From Burkholderia sp. IMCC1007 (lineage in GTDB: Bacteria > Pseudomonadota > Gammaproteobacteria > Burkholderiales > Burkholderiaceae), in NCBI RefSeq assembly GCF_027257875.1, contig NZ_JAPVQY010000001.1, positions 310,001-374,000 on the forward strand: a DNA stretch of 64,000 bases, read 5' to 3'. The position numbers were made by a program, and so were the translations under genes. How positions within the stretch are numbered: the stretch's first letter is position 1; each line of letters opens with the position of its first letter. Shown here piece after piece: positions 1 through 8,598 of this stretch. The notes beneath the pieces were generated by a model, which saw only the letters and a program-made list of their open reading frames with translations, ran no database searches and was not told the origin of the DNA.

Positions 1-26
1 TCAATCCCGCAAATGATGCTGTATAG

Positions 27-48
27 GATAAACCTATATCGAATGATA
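27..48. promoter_or_regulatory. Operator-like motif copy A
   Basis: This copy contains TATATCGAATGAT, the core of a roughly 22-bp motif found five times in the first 14 kb. It lies about 200 bp from copy B, with no gene between them. It therefore probably serves a leftward gene outside the window, with B serving the rightward decarboxylase-like gene. Its left half is more diverged than in the other copies. Confidence 0.5.
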
Positions 49-229
49 TGTTCGAGGGCGGTGGATGTCAAGAAATCCTAATGTCCTGGTCCAGTCTGGG
101 GTCGCGATGCGAGCCGATAGTGGCGTGGGGCGGCATGGTGTGGGGTTCTCCGGCGATTCACCTGCCCCCGGGTTGCTGACCCGGATGTTCGACAGGAACG
201 AGCTTCTTGACTTGCATGATCCCGAGTAG

Positions 230-251
230 GATTATGCGATATAAATCTATA
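230..251. promoter_or_regulatory. Operator-like motif copy B
   Basis: CGATATAAATCTATA here matches the core CGATATAAATCGATT of copy E. It lies about 70 bp before the start codon of the decarboxylase-like gene, which is a usual place for a MarR-family operator. The pairing with the two MarR genes nearby is inferred from position only. Confidence 0.55.
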
Positions 252-320
252 TCGCCGATCCCGGATCGATGTCGGGCCGTCAGGGCGTCGATGTTTTTTC
301 AGCAACGAATGGGAGCAACA

Positions 321-1313
321 ATGAGCAAGCTTCAACTTTCCGTCGCGGTGGGCAATTACGACCGGATCAGGCCGTTGGTCGACGGCGACGTTCAAATCGA
401 GGGCGTGGACCCGATCTTCATGCTGCAGGACCCTGAGGAGATCTTTTTTCGGGCGTTCAGGCATGCGGACTACGATATCTGCGAACTTTCGCTGAGCAGC
501 TACTCGGTGAAGACCGCGGCCGGGACGTCACCGTACATTGCCGTTCCGGTATTTCCGTCGCGAGCGTTCCGGCACACGTCGATTTATGTGCGGGCGGACC
601 GCGGCATCGATAGTCCTGCCGATTTGAAGGGCAAGCGCATTGGCGTGCCCGAGTATCAGTTGACGGCTAACGTCTGGGTACGCCTCTTTCTCGAGGAGGA
701 TTACGGCGTCAAGGCTGCGGATGTGACGTGGGTGCGAGGCGGCTACGAAGACGCGACGCGAGTCGAGAAGATCACGCTGAACCTGCCTGAAGACGTCCGG
801 CTCGAGAATGCGCCCGAAGGGAGGACGATCTCGGACCTTCTGGCGGCAGGGGAAATCGATGCGGTCATCGGTCCGCGCGCGCCGTCGTGCTTCGACCGTG
901 GGCACCCGGAGGTCAAGTATCTCTTCGATGACCCACACAAAGCGGCCGCCGACTGGTATTCGCGTACGAAGCTTTTCCCGATCATGCACACGCTCGGCAT
1001 CAGGAAGACGCTCGTGGAGCGTCATCCGTGGTTGCCGGGAGCAGTGATGAAAGGGTTCGAGAAGTCCAAAGCTCTTGCGTTGAAGCGGTTGAGTGATACG
1101 TCCGCCACGAAGATTACGCTGCCGTTCGTCGAAGACCAATTGCGCGCTGCCCGCAAGCTGATGGGCACCGATTTCTGGTCGTACGGGTTCGCGGAAAACG
1201 AGCGGATTGTCGATCGCTTCCTGGAACGCCATTATGCCGAGGGGCTGTCCAGCCGTCGGCTGGAAGCTCGGGAGCTTTTCCACCCGTCTACGCTCGAAAG
1301 CTTCGCGATCTGA
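321..1313 (+). CDS. 4,5-dihydroxyphthalate decarboxylase-like (Pht5/NMT1-like) protein
   Basis: This 330-residue protein looks like the 4,5-dihydroxyphthalate decarboxylase family. That family has a periplasmic-binding-protein fold and removes CO2 from dihydroxylated aromatic acids. Typical segments are the early GNYDRIRPLVDGDVQIEG stretch, the DLKGKRIGVPEYQ segment near residue 105, and the DLLAAGEIDAVIGPRAP stretch near 180. There is no signal peptide, which favours a cytoplasmic enzyme over a transporter binding protein. The ATG at 321 was chosen because GGGAG sits 5 bases upstream; the reading frame is open further upstream but lacks homology there. Operator-like copy B precedes it. The true substrate is unknown. 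Confidence 0.7.
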   Translation: MSKLQLSVAVGNYDRIRPLVDGDVQIEGVDPIFMLQDPEEIFFRAFRHADYDICELSLSSYSVKTAAGTSPYIAVPVFPSRAFRHTSIYVRADRGIDSPADLKGKRIGVPEYQLTANVWVRLFLEEDYGVKAADVTWVRGGYEDATRVEKITLNLPEDVRLENAPEGRTISDLLAAGEIDAVIGPRAPSCFDRGHPEVKYLFDDPHKAAADWYSRTKLFPIMHTLGIRKTLVERHPWLPGAVMKGFEKSKALALKRLSDTSATKITLPFVEDQLRAARKLMGTDFWSYGFAENERIVDRFLERHYAEGLSSRRLEARELFHPSTLESFAI

Positions 1314-1423
1314 TCGCCGACGGCCGGAGTAGTGATTGCTGAGAGTTGGCGTGTAGTCGCCAAACTCTCAGCAGGCGCGGTATTGGGCCCTGACGCTCGA
1401 AGAGGTTGCCCTCGTACGCGTCG

Positions 1424-1578
1424 TCAGGCGCGATAGACGGGCGCGCAGCCCAGCGTTTCAGGATTGTTGCTGACGATGACGACGTTGGCGCCTTCCTCGA
1501 AAAATAGCCGCGCGGAGAAGCCAAGCCGATCCCGCTGTCTGCGCCGGTAATGACCGCGACCTTGTCTTTCAATTGCAT
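1424..1578 (-). pseudogene. Short-chain dehydrogenase remnant (frameshifted, truncated)
   Basis: The start reads MQLKDKVAVITGADSGIGLA, a classical SDR nucleotide-binding N-terminus (TGxxxGIG). The next SDR-like stretch (ARLFFEEGANVVIVSNN) continues in a different frame, so there is a frameshift near codon 20. Homology ends about 50 residues in. It begins 24 bases after the stop of the transhydroxylase small subunit on the same strand, so it was probably the last gene of that operon. Confidence 0.75.
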
Positions 1579-1602
1579 GCGATGCTGGAGGAGTATTCGG
1601 CA

Positions 1603-2448
1603 TCAATACAACACGCTGCCGAGATTGATACTGCCAGCGCGCTCACGTGTCGCAACGACCTTTTCCTTCCCATCCTTGCGAACCCGAAGTTCGATTGTGG
1701 ATGTCCGTGTAGTCAGGCCCGAAAACCGGAAGTCGCCGAAATGGTCGGTTGTGGTCGTACGCTCGCTTCCATCTGCGGAGTCGTGCAGGACAACTTCAGC
1801 GCCCTCCAGATTGCGCAGTTTGCCGTCGCCCAAGTCTTCGCAAAGGTTGCCGGCAACTAGATGGCTGAGTGCATCGTCAAGATTCTTATAAAAGACGCGA
1901 GGCTTGGTGCCCAGTTCAGGGCGAAGCACGGACAAATGCTCTTTCTCGACCATTTCCGCCAGTTGGGTGCTTGTTGCATTCACCGCTCGGAGTGCTTTGG
2001 TGGGGCACGCTTGCGCACACCGCGGCTCTTTCCAGCCGGCGTCGAGGAGGTGGGCATCGAAATTCCAGTTCTGTGGCACCTGCTCCTGTTCGTTCCATTC
2101 GATTACGCCGTAGGGGCACGTCGCAACCAGTTCCCGGCGACCCCGCGACTTCTCCGGGTCGATCACGACGACACCATCTGGGCGCTTGTAGATCGCACCA
2201 TCCGCGGCTGCCTTGATGCAGGGAGCGTTATCGCAATGGTTGCATGTCTTCGGAATGTAGGTGACATCGACGAGGGTGCCTTCGCCGCGGACATGACGTT
2301 CGATACGAATCGTATCGAGGCCTTCCGGAGGCTGAGGCGCTGAATAGCCGGGGAACGAGTTCCCGGTGTGCTCGTCCTTGGTTGCCATCACACAGTTTCG
2401 ACAGTTCATGCAAAGCGAAACATCGATGATCAGTGCCCATCCGCTCAT
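1603..2448 (-). CDS. Transhydroxylase-like iron-sulfur small subunit
   Basis: This 281-residue protein is the predicted electron-transfer partner of the molybdopterin subunit just upstream. Its ATG overlaps that gene's stop (ATGA). Residues 1-160 form a DmsB-like ferredoxin region with CxxCxxC (C13, C16, C19), CxxCxxxxC (C69, C72, C77), a CPYG (C111) and CxxxC (C144, C148). Residues about 205-281 form a small beta domain, as in the small subunit of pyrogallol-phloroglucinol transhydroxylase (BthS/AthS). Three expected cluster ligands are replaced by T23, W128 and D131, so not all clusters can have four cysteine ligands. A generic DmsB-like subunit is the main alternative. Confidence 0.75.
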   Translation of the reverse strand: MSGWALIIDVSLCMNCRNCVMATKDEHTGNSFPGYSAPQPPEGLDTIRIERHVRGEGTLVDVTYIPKTCNHCDNAPCIKAAADGAIYKRPDGVVVIDPEKSRGRRELVATCPYGVIEWNEQEQVPQNWNFDAHLLDAGWKEPRCAQACPTKALRAVNATSTQLAEMVEKEHLSVLRPELGTKPRVFYKNLDDALSHLVAGNLCEDLGDGKLRNLEGAEVVLHDSADGSERTTTTDHFGDFRFSGLTTRTSTIELRVRKDGKEKVVATRERAGSINLGSVLY

Positions 2449-5402
2449 GCCGCGTTCTCCAACGTCCAGTCCCATTTTTCCACCTCCACCCAGCAACTGT
2501 TGGGCATGATCCCATCTGCCGTCACACTCATTTTCCGGCCCGGCGTCAGGAGGTTCAGGCACCCCCCGCGGTCGACCGGACCGATCGAAGTCTGAACGAT
2601 GTCGAGCTCGGCACACGATTCGTTGCCGCGGGCGACACCGCCCTTGACGAGTTGCGAAACGTCCAATGCGCAGATGACCGAGGCCTGGGCGTTGTACACA
2701 CGCACAAGATCGCCGGAACTCAGGCCGCGAGCCGCCGCGTCTTGAATGCTCATCCGCAATACCCAGTACCGATATCCTCCGACATTCATTCGGTGTTCAT
2801 TGATCGTACTGATGTGACTGTTTTTCCCGTCCGCCTGTGTATGGAAACTGTAGACCGGATGGTTGGTCACGAGTTGGAGAGGGAACGGGCGTTGAATCGC
2901 GGTGTCTCGGTTGATGTAGCGGTTTACCGCCGGCCTGGCCGGATCGATGTGCTCGATACGGCGCAGGCTGGACGGAACGAACTCGAATTTGCCGGACTGG
3001 GTGGGAAGTCCTTCACCGAACGCATGCGAGTACACGCCGGGGAGAGGATTCGCTTCCGGCAAATCCTTGGGCCGCCCTTCGGCGAACCAGCGCATGTCGA
3101 CTGGCTGCTTGTCGTGTTCCGACGGAGGCGGCACGACGTGATAGCCCTTTTTCAGAAACTTCTTCCATGTGGTTTGCTTCGGCAAGTCCGTCGAATTGAA
3201 CATTCGCTCGCACCACGTCAATTCGGAGCAACCACCCTCCGAGTACATTCCGCCATATCCGAGTCGCATCATGATGTCCAGGAAGATCTGATAGTCCGAC
3301 TTGGATTCACCGAGCGGCTCGATGCATTTGTGCTGCATGATCATCATCCGATGATTGACCTGGCTCTGTGCATGCTGAATGTAGCCGCCGCAGTTCGCCC
3401 ATTCGGAGATGTCGTCTCGCTCCAGAGCCGTGCATGCCGGCAGGATGATGTCCGCGAACTGCGCTTCGTTTTCCATCCAGATGGATTGGTTGACGACGAA
3501 TTCGAGCGACGCATGACGATAGGCGTCGACAAGTCGGTTCGAGCCGGGGACCGTGCCGAACGACGACGAGCCATAGCGGTACAACATGTGAACTTTCGAA
3601 TAGCCCGGCCGCGGATACGAATAGTGGGCGAACTGTCCTTCAGTCGAGAACCCTTCCCACAAGTAGCCGTCGGCATGTCCTTCCGTGATGGCCTCCGCCA
3701 GCCGCTGGCGGGGGATGGACTGCTTCACCGGATTTATCGTGATGATGTGCGGCATGCGGCAGTAGTTGTTGGCAGCGCTCGCGGTGTAATTCAGATCGCC
3801 AGAAATTCCGCCCTCGGCGTACCCAGGGAAGTAGAAATTCAGATCCTGCGGCGCACCGATCTGCAGATTTCCGAAATTGATCCCGGGCTTGCCCCATCCT
3901 TGCATCGCCATCATCATCACGACACTGCGCGCCCATTGAGCTCCGGTTTCCGTGCGGCAGGCACCGCCGAAGCCCGCACCCAAGCCGCCGGCCGCGAGGT
4001 AAGTCTTTTTCGACGCCCACAACCGCGCGAGACTACGGACATCCTTTGCCGGAATACCGGTTTCGGCTTCCTGCCACTCGGGGGTCTTGGGAACGCCGTC
4101 CTCTTCTCCGAGGACATAAGCGCGCCATTCTTCGAAGCCCGTCGTCTTCGACGCCACGTATTCCTTGTCGTAGGTTCCGCCGATCATCCATTCATGCATG
4201 ATGGCGATTGCGAACGCTGAATCAGTGCCTGGCCGGATTGGCAGCCACTTGCCACCCAGCAGCTGCGCAGATTGTGTCAGGTAAGGATCGATGTGAACGA
4301 ATTCGATCCCGAGCTGCTTCGCCCACAAGCGGCGTTCCGTGCCTTCGAAACCTGCATACACGCCGTTGGTCGATTCCGGATCGCTCGACCAGAATACGAT
4401 CACCTCGGCATGCTCGAGACAATCTTCGGTCGTGCCGTAAAAGCTCGGCGTGCCGAGCCGTAGGCTGTTGCCGTAGTGGTGCATTGCGCCCCAATACCAA
4501 CCTTCCCAGCTGATGGGGCTCATTTCGATGCGCGTATATCCGATCAAATTGCCGAAGCGCTGCATCGCGCTCAAGTAATAGTTGATGTTCCCCCATTGAT
4601 GGTGGGCACCGGTGGCCATCGCGATCGCGCCCGGTCCATGCTCCTGCTTCATGCGGCGGATTTCTCCCGCGACGATGTCGAGCGCTTCGTCCCACGTGAT
4701 TCGTTCATAGCCCGAGATCCCGCGATTCTGTGGATTGCGTTCGCCGTTCGGGTCGAAATCGACGCGCTTCATTGGATAGAGAATCCGCTTGTCGGAGTAA
4801 ACGAGCGATTTGAGCGACAGCGCGTGCGGGCTGACGGTTGCGCGCCGCGCGGGCGAAAAACGACGCCCCCTCGCGGAGAGGGTCCAACTCGGGCCATCCT
4901 CGTCAATAAGGTCGATCGGCGTCGTTCGCACGATTTTGTCGTCCTTGACGTAGACGAACACGGGGCCGCCATTGGTCAGCGTGACGAAGCGGGTGGTTCC
5001 GTCCTTCATCTGCATACCCTTGCGCCACGATGCGGTTTTCATCGTGTTCACGAGCTGGCCGAACCACACCAGGGCTCGATCACTTCCGCCCTGCGTGATC
5101 TTGAAGTTCTTGAGCGCATCGATCAGGAACGCGTGATCGGTAGTCGGGGCGAGCATGCGGCGTGCTGTCGCCACGTCCATGAACACGAGCTCCGCATCGT
5201 TTGCTTGACCCGGGCCCCAACTGGCTGCCACCGTCCCATCCTTGAAGCGGAGTTGCCGAGCGACGCTGTTGTCCCGCAGCCGCAATTGAATCGTCCATCG
5301 GGCCGAACCGAGATGCTGACGCACGGCGGGAAACCTGCGTGCCGCGATTCGGAGCGCGATCGGCATAACCCAGAGAATGAATACGAGTAGTAGTCGTTGC
5401 AT
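2445..5402 (-). CDS. Pyrogallol hydroxytransferase-like molybdopterin large subunit with N-terminal membrane anchor and SCP2-like domain
   Basis: This 985-residue protein has two parts. Residues about 3-20 are a hydrophobic anchor and about 35-125 resemble an SCP2 sterol-carrier domain (WTIQLRLRDNSVA, ELVFMDVATARRML). From about residue 138 it follows the DMSO-reductase superfamily, closest in pattern to pyrogallol-phloroglucinol transhydroxylase: TNGGPVFVYV near 143, then YPMKRVDFDPNGERNPQNRG. The usual N-terminal CxxCxxxC cluster of DmsA/NarG is absent, as in the transhydroxylase. Start 5402 has an AGGA-type site upstream and leaves operator-like copy C about 97 bases upstream. It likely moves hydroxyl groups between polyhydroxybenzenes; the substrate is an inference. 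Confidence 0.75.
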   Translation of the reverse strand: MQRLLLVFILWVMPIALRIAARRFPAVRQHLGSARWTIQLRLRDNSVARQLRFKDGTVAASWGPGQANDAELVFMDVATARRMLAPTTDHAFLIDALKNFKITQGGSDRALVWFGQLVNTMKTASWRKGMQMKDGTTRFVTLTNGGPVFVYVKDDKIVRTTPIDLIDEDGPSWTLSARGRRFSPARRATVSPHALSLKSLVYSDKRILYPMKRVDFDPNGERNPQNRGISGYERITWDEALDIVAGEIRRMKQEHGPGAIAMATGAHHQWGNINYYLSAMQRFGNLIGYTRIEMSPISWEGWYWGAMHHYGNSLRLGTPSFYGTTEDCLEHAEVIVFWSSDPESTNGVYAGFEGTERRLWAKQLGIEFVHIDPYLTQSAQLLGGKWLPIRPGTDSAFAIAIMHEWMIGGTYDKEYVASKTTGFEEWRAYVLGEEDGVPKTPEWQEAETGIPAKDVRSLARLWASKKTYLAAGGLGAGFGGACRTETGAQWARSVVMMMAMQGWGKPGINFGNLQIGAPQDLNFYFPGYAEGGISGDLNYTASAANNYCRMPHIITINPVKQSIPRQRLAEAITEGHADGYLWEGFSTEGQFAHYSYPRPGYSKVHMLYRYGSSSFGTVPGSNRLVDAYRHASLEFVVNQSIWMENEAQFADIILPACTALERDDISEWANCGGYIQHAQSQVNHRMMIMQHKCIEPLGESKSDYQIFLDIMMRLGYGGMYSEGGCSELTWCERMFNSTDLPKQTTWKKFLKKGYHVVPPPSEHDKQPVDMRWFAEGRPKDLPEANPLPGVYSHAFGEGLPTQSGKFEFVPSSLRRIEHIDPARPAVNRYINRDTAIQRPFPLQLVTNHPVYSFHTQADGKNSHISTINEHRMNVGGYRYWVLRMSIQDAAARGLSSGDLVRVYNAQASVICALDVSQLVKGGVARGNESCAELDIVQTSIGPVDRGGCLNLLTPGRKMSVTADGIMPNSCWVEVEKWDWTLENAA

Positions 5403-5498
5403 ACGGGTCCTGGTCTTGAACTGAACGCTTGAGCCAGCAAAGACTGCGGTATGATGTCTCACGCGCCGGATCATTTTCGTAGAGATGATTCCAGTCGG

Positions 5499-5520
5499 AA
5501 TCGATTTATATCGAATGATG
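5499..5520. promoter_or_regulatory. Operator-like motif copy C
   Basis: TTTATATCGAATGATG here is the reverse complement of the core of copy E, with no mismatch over the 22-bp alignment. It lies between the leftward molybdopterin operon (start 5402) and the rightward MarR gene (start 5640), so one site could control both. Confidence 0.65.
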
Positions 5521-5639
5521 TGTTCCGGGATGAGTGAAGTCAAGGGGATCAGGGGAATACCCTGTCATTGCACATGCGACCCTTTTCTTTAGCGCAGGCG
5601 CCTGATCATTGACGCAACACCCTGTCGAGGTATAAGAGA

Positions 5640-6182
5640 ATGCCCAAAGCTAGTTCCACTGCGGCCAAATTGGCCGCTGATGCTCCACCGCTGCAGAAAT
5701 CGGCAGCGAAGCAACCGACCGACATGTTCGACGATCGTGGCAGGACCGTCCCATGGATGGCCCGAACCGTACACCGCCTCTACGATGCTCGGGCGCAGGC
5801 GATTCTCGACCAGGAAGGCATTCCGATTGCCTATTGGTACTACCTGCGGGTGTTGGCCGAGCGAGGCGAGGTCAACCAGCTCGAGCTCAGCAAGCGCGTC
5901 GGCATTGCCTCGACTACGGCCGTGCCCGCGCTCGACAATCTCGAAAAGCGGGGCCTCGTGGAAAGAGTTCGAGACCCGAACGACAGGCGTCGATATTTCA
6001 TTCGGTTGAAGGACGAGGGCCGACGCTTGGTCGACGAGATGCTGCCGCCACTCATCGACATGATTTCGGCTTCACTCGACGGGATCAGCCAGAAGGACAT
6101 GCGAGTTTTCTGGAAGGTCATGCATCAGATCGAGACGAACCTCGTTCAGGCGTCCGAAGATGACGACACGATAGTGGATTGA
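5640..6182 (+). CDS. MarR-family regulator, paralogue 1
   Basis: This 180-residue protein has the winged-helix pattern of MarR proteins: helix-turn-helix around QLELSKRVGIASTTAVPALD (residues about 80-100), then a wing with DPNDRRRYFI. It is clearly paralogous to the regulator encoded at 13431-13985. The two share FDDRGRTVPWM near residue 30 and the whole recognition helix. It is divergent from the molybdopterin operon across operator-like copy C. Autoregulation and control of the catabolic island are inferred. Such regulators are usually released from DNA by aromatic ligands. Confidence 0.88.
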   Translation: MPKASSTAAKLAADAPPLQKSAAKQPTDMFDDRGRTVPWMARTVHRLYDARAQAILDQEGIPIAYWYYLRVLAERGEVNQLELSKRVGIASTTAVPALDNLEKRGLVERVRDPNDRRRYFIRLKDEGRRLVDEMLPPLIDMISASLDGISQKDMRVFWKVMHQIETNLVQASEDDDTIVD

Positions 6183-6418
6183 CTGCCGGCAACGCTGGCG
6201 CTGTCATTCCGCGGATGCAGGCGGCCTGCTCGTTGACTGTTTCACCGATCGGATCGAGGTGAAAGGCATTTGCTCATCGATGGATGCGATGACAGCGGCG
6301 TCGAGCGACACCTTTACCGAGCCAGTTCTCTGTGCGGCGAGCGCCGTGTCGTAACCGCCATTCAACCCGCCTGGCGGTTACGAGCGGTAGCATCCGCGGC
6401 CACGCTGGCTTTCGGCAA

Positions 6419-7486
6419 TCAGAAGTAGTGCATGATACCGAAGTAGCCGCCTTGTTGATTGTGCCCGGGCAGCGGCTGCGAATCTGCTGTTTCGACCGGG
6501 AAGGCGGAATTCTTGCCGTTAAACATTGCGCCAACGGTGAGGTAGACGAACGTTCGTTTGGACAGACTGTAGGTGGCGCCCAGGACGCCGAGATTTCCGG
6601 TGCCGCCGCCGTGATTCACGTTGCCGTGAAACCAGCCGGCCTGCAGGGCTAAGGCCGTGGTGGCCTGGTACGTCGCGCCCAGCCACTCCTGCTGACTGCG
6701 GGTCGCACCCGAAGGATTGAAGGAAGTGGAAACCGTATCCTGTCCGGACGACGCGAGCAACTGATAGCCGGCGTAGAGCTTCAGCGCTCCCAACTTGTAG
6801 GTGGCGCCCGCCATGTATTCGCGCGATGCCGCATACAGATCGGAGAACTTTCCGTTATTGTCGCGAATTTCTTCGTATACGCCGTATGCGGCGAAATCCG
6901 ACAGCGTGTACGCGAAACTTGCGCTGAACTGACGTCCACCACGGAAGTTGCCTGCCTGGTTGCCGAATCCGTCTTGCAATCGGAAGGAAAATCCGGCCCA
7001 AGTCGGTGAATTGTATGTGACGACGTTCGATCGGGGGCCCCAGGCGCGCCCAAATGCAAAGTTGCCGACGCCCGTGGCTTGTTCGCCGAACGGATCGATG
7101 TACCAGCCGGTCTCGTCGGTCAGCGACATCGCGCGACCGAACCAGATGCTCCCATATCTGTCGTCGGCCAGACCCACATACGCGTCTCGCGTAAAGATCG
7201 TGTTTGGCGGCGTCTGGCCGGTACCGGAGGTGAACAGGCTTTCGAGCTTGAACACGGCATGGAGGCCGCCTCCGAGGTCTTCTGTACCGGTGAGTCCGAA
7301 CCAGCTATATCCATACTGATTGCTGCCGAACCGGTAATTGTTTTTTGACTGTCCGTTCGGCGTCGCGACGTTCGTCACGAAGTCGAGGCCGGATGCGACC
7401 CGCCCGTACAAGGTCACGCTGCTCTGTGCATACGTGTTGCAGACGCCGCAAACCATCAGCGCTGCGCAAGGTAATATCTTTTTCAT
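6419..7486 (-). CDS. Gram-negative porin (OmpC-like, Burkholderia type)
   Basis: This 355-residue outer-membrane protein starts with a signal peptide (MKKILPCAALMVCGVC...YAQ) followed by SSVTLYGRV, the usual mature start of Burkholderia trimeric porins. It ends in phenylalanine (MHYF), the BamA recognition signal. Alternating beta-strand patterns run throughout. It sits between a MarR gene and an ABC importer, so it probably gives outer-membrane entry for the island's substrate. No copy of the shared operator motif was seen in front of it. Confidence 0.92.
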   Translation of the reverse strand: MKKILPCAALMVCGVCNTYAQSSVTLYGRVASGLDFVTNVATPNGQSKNNYRFGSNQYGYSWFGLTGTEDLGGGLHAVFKLESLFTSGTGQTPPNTIFTRDAYVGLADDRYGSIWFGRAMSLTDETGWYIDPFGEQATGVGNFAFGRAWGPRSNVVTYNSPTWAGFSFRLQDGFGNQAGNFRGGRQFSASFAYTLSDFAAYGVYEEIRDNNGKFSDLYAASREYMAGATYKLGALKLYAGYQLLASSGQDTVSTSFNPSGATRSQQEWLGATYQATTALALQAGWFHGNVNHGGGTGNLGVLGATYSLSKRTFVYLTVGAMFNGKNSAFPVETADSQPLPGHNQQGGYFGIMHYF

Positions 7487-7581
7487 ATCGGAATCCTAAC
7501 TGTCAAAAGGTCTCCAAACCATTACTGCAAGGCGGACCCGGACGAGAAAGCTGCTGAGCCAGGGTCGCCGCTTTCGTCTAG

Positions 7582-8598
7582 TTATTTTTTGCGAAAGGTC
7601 CTGAGGGCACTCGGCAGATGGCGCACGGTCGTGGCGAGCAGAATGGCGCACGCCTGCACGAGCAACTGAACCGACGGCCCCGCTCCTAGTGCGAGCACCA
7701 GCTGGCCAAGCTGTGCCATGAACAACGCTGCGACCGCACTCGCGATGACGCTTCCTTTACCACCAGTAAACGGTGTGCCGCCGACAACGACCGCGGCGAT
7801 GGCTGGCAATAAGTAGTCGTTGCCGGACGTCTGTGACGCGCTGCCAATGAAGCCCGCCAGAAGCATCCCGGCGGCCGAGAAGCACACCGCCGACGCGATG
7901 TAGGCTCCGATTCGATAGCGGAGAACCCTCACTCCAGCCGCTTCTGCGGCACGTGCATTGACTCCCACAGCGACGAATCTGCGCCCAACCGCGGTTTTCC
8001 GCGTGATGACCCAAGCCGTCGCCACGAATGCGAACGCGAACAGCACATTGGCTGGCAGGCCGACGAACTGCGCGTGCGAGATCGTCTGCATGGTCGTCGG
8101 GACACTGACCGGTACGTTGCCCGTGAGCGATCGCACGCAGCCGATGAGCAGCGCGTTGACGGCCAACGTAGCGACCAACGGTGTAATCGCAACACGGGAA
8201 ACTAGTGTTCCATTGACGATTCCGACAGCAACCCCCACGCACAGCGTGACGATCACGGCGGCGACGATGGAATTGAAGCTGAACCCTGCTCGTGCCATCA
8301 CGACACCCGCAAGCGAGACCATTCCGATGGCCGACATATCAAGCCCTCGTTGCTGGATCACCAGGGTCTGACCAGTTGCGACGATGGCGAGGATGCCGGC
8401 GAAGGGAAGCATCGCCAGTATGGAACCACCGTTCATCGTGCCGGGCGCAACGACTGAACTGACTGCGAAGAGCAGGCCGAGCCCGAACCAGATCCACACG
8501 AACTCGCCGTGCGCCGGAATCCGACCGCGCTTGGTGTTCGACGGCAACTGTGCAGGGTCCAGCACGGCGTTCGCTCGATTGCTCATGATCTTTCTCAT
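7582..8598 (-). CDS. Ribose/sugar-type ABC transporter permease (RbsC family)
   Basis: This 338-residue inner-membrane protein has eight or more hydrophobic segments and the RbsC-family stretches GLDMSAIGMVSLAGVV and VVVGGTPFTGGKGSV. It is the second permease of the importer, after the permease domain fused to the ATPase upstream. Its ATG overlaps the upstream stop (ATGA), which indicates translational coupling. Together they would make a heterodimeric channel. Confidence 0.9.
   Translation of the reverse strand: MRKIMSNRANAVLDPAQLPSNTKRGRIPAHGEFVWIWFGLGLLFAVSSVVAPGTMNGGSILAMLPFAGILAIVATGQTLVIQQRGLDMSAIGMVSLAGVVMARAGFSFNSIVAAVIVTLCVGVAVGIVNGTLVSRVAITPLVATLAVNALLIGCVRSLTGNVPVSVPTTMQTISHAQFVGLPANVLFAFAFVATAWVITRKTAVGRRFVAVGVNARAAEAAGVRVLRYRIGAYIASAVCFSAAGMLLAGFIGSASQTSGNDYLLPAIAAVVVGGTPFTGGKGSVIASAVAALFMAQLGQLVLALGAGPSVQLLVQACAILLATTVRHLPSALRTFRKK

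Noticed and set aside
2433..4220. Long plus-strand frame (595 codons)
   Set aside because: It is antisense to the molybdopterin large subunit and has no family pattern; a shadow of high-GC coding sequence.
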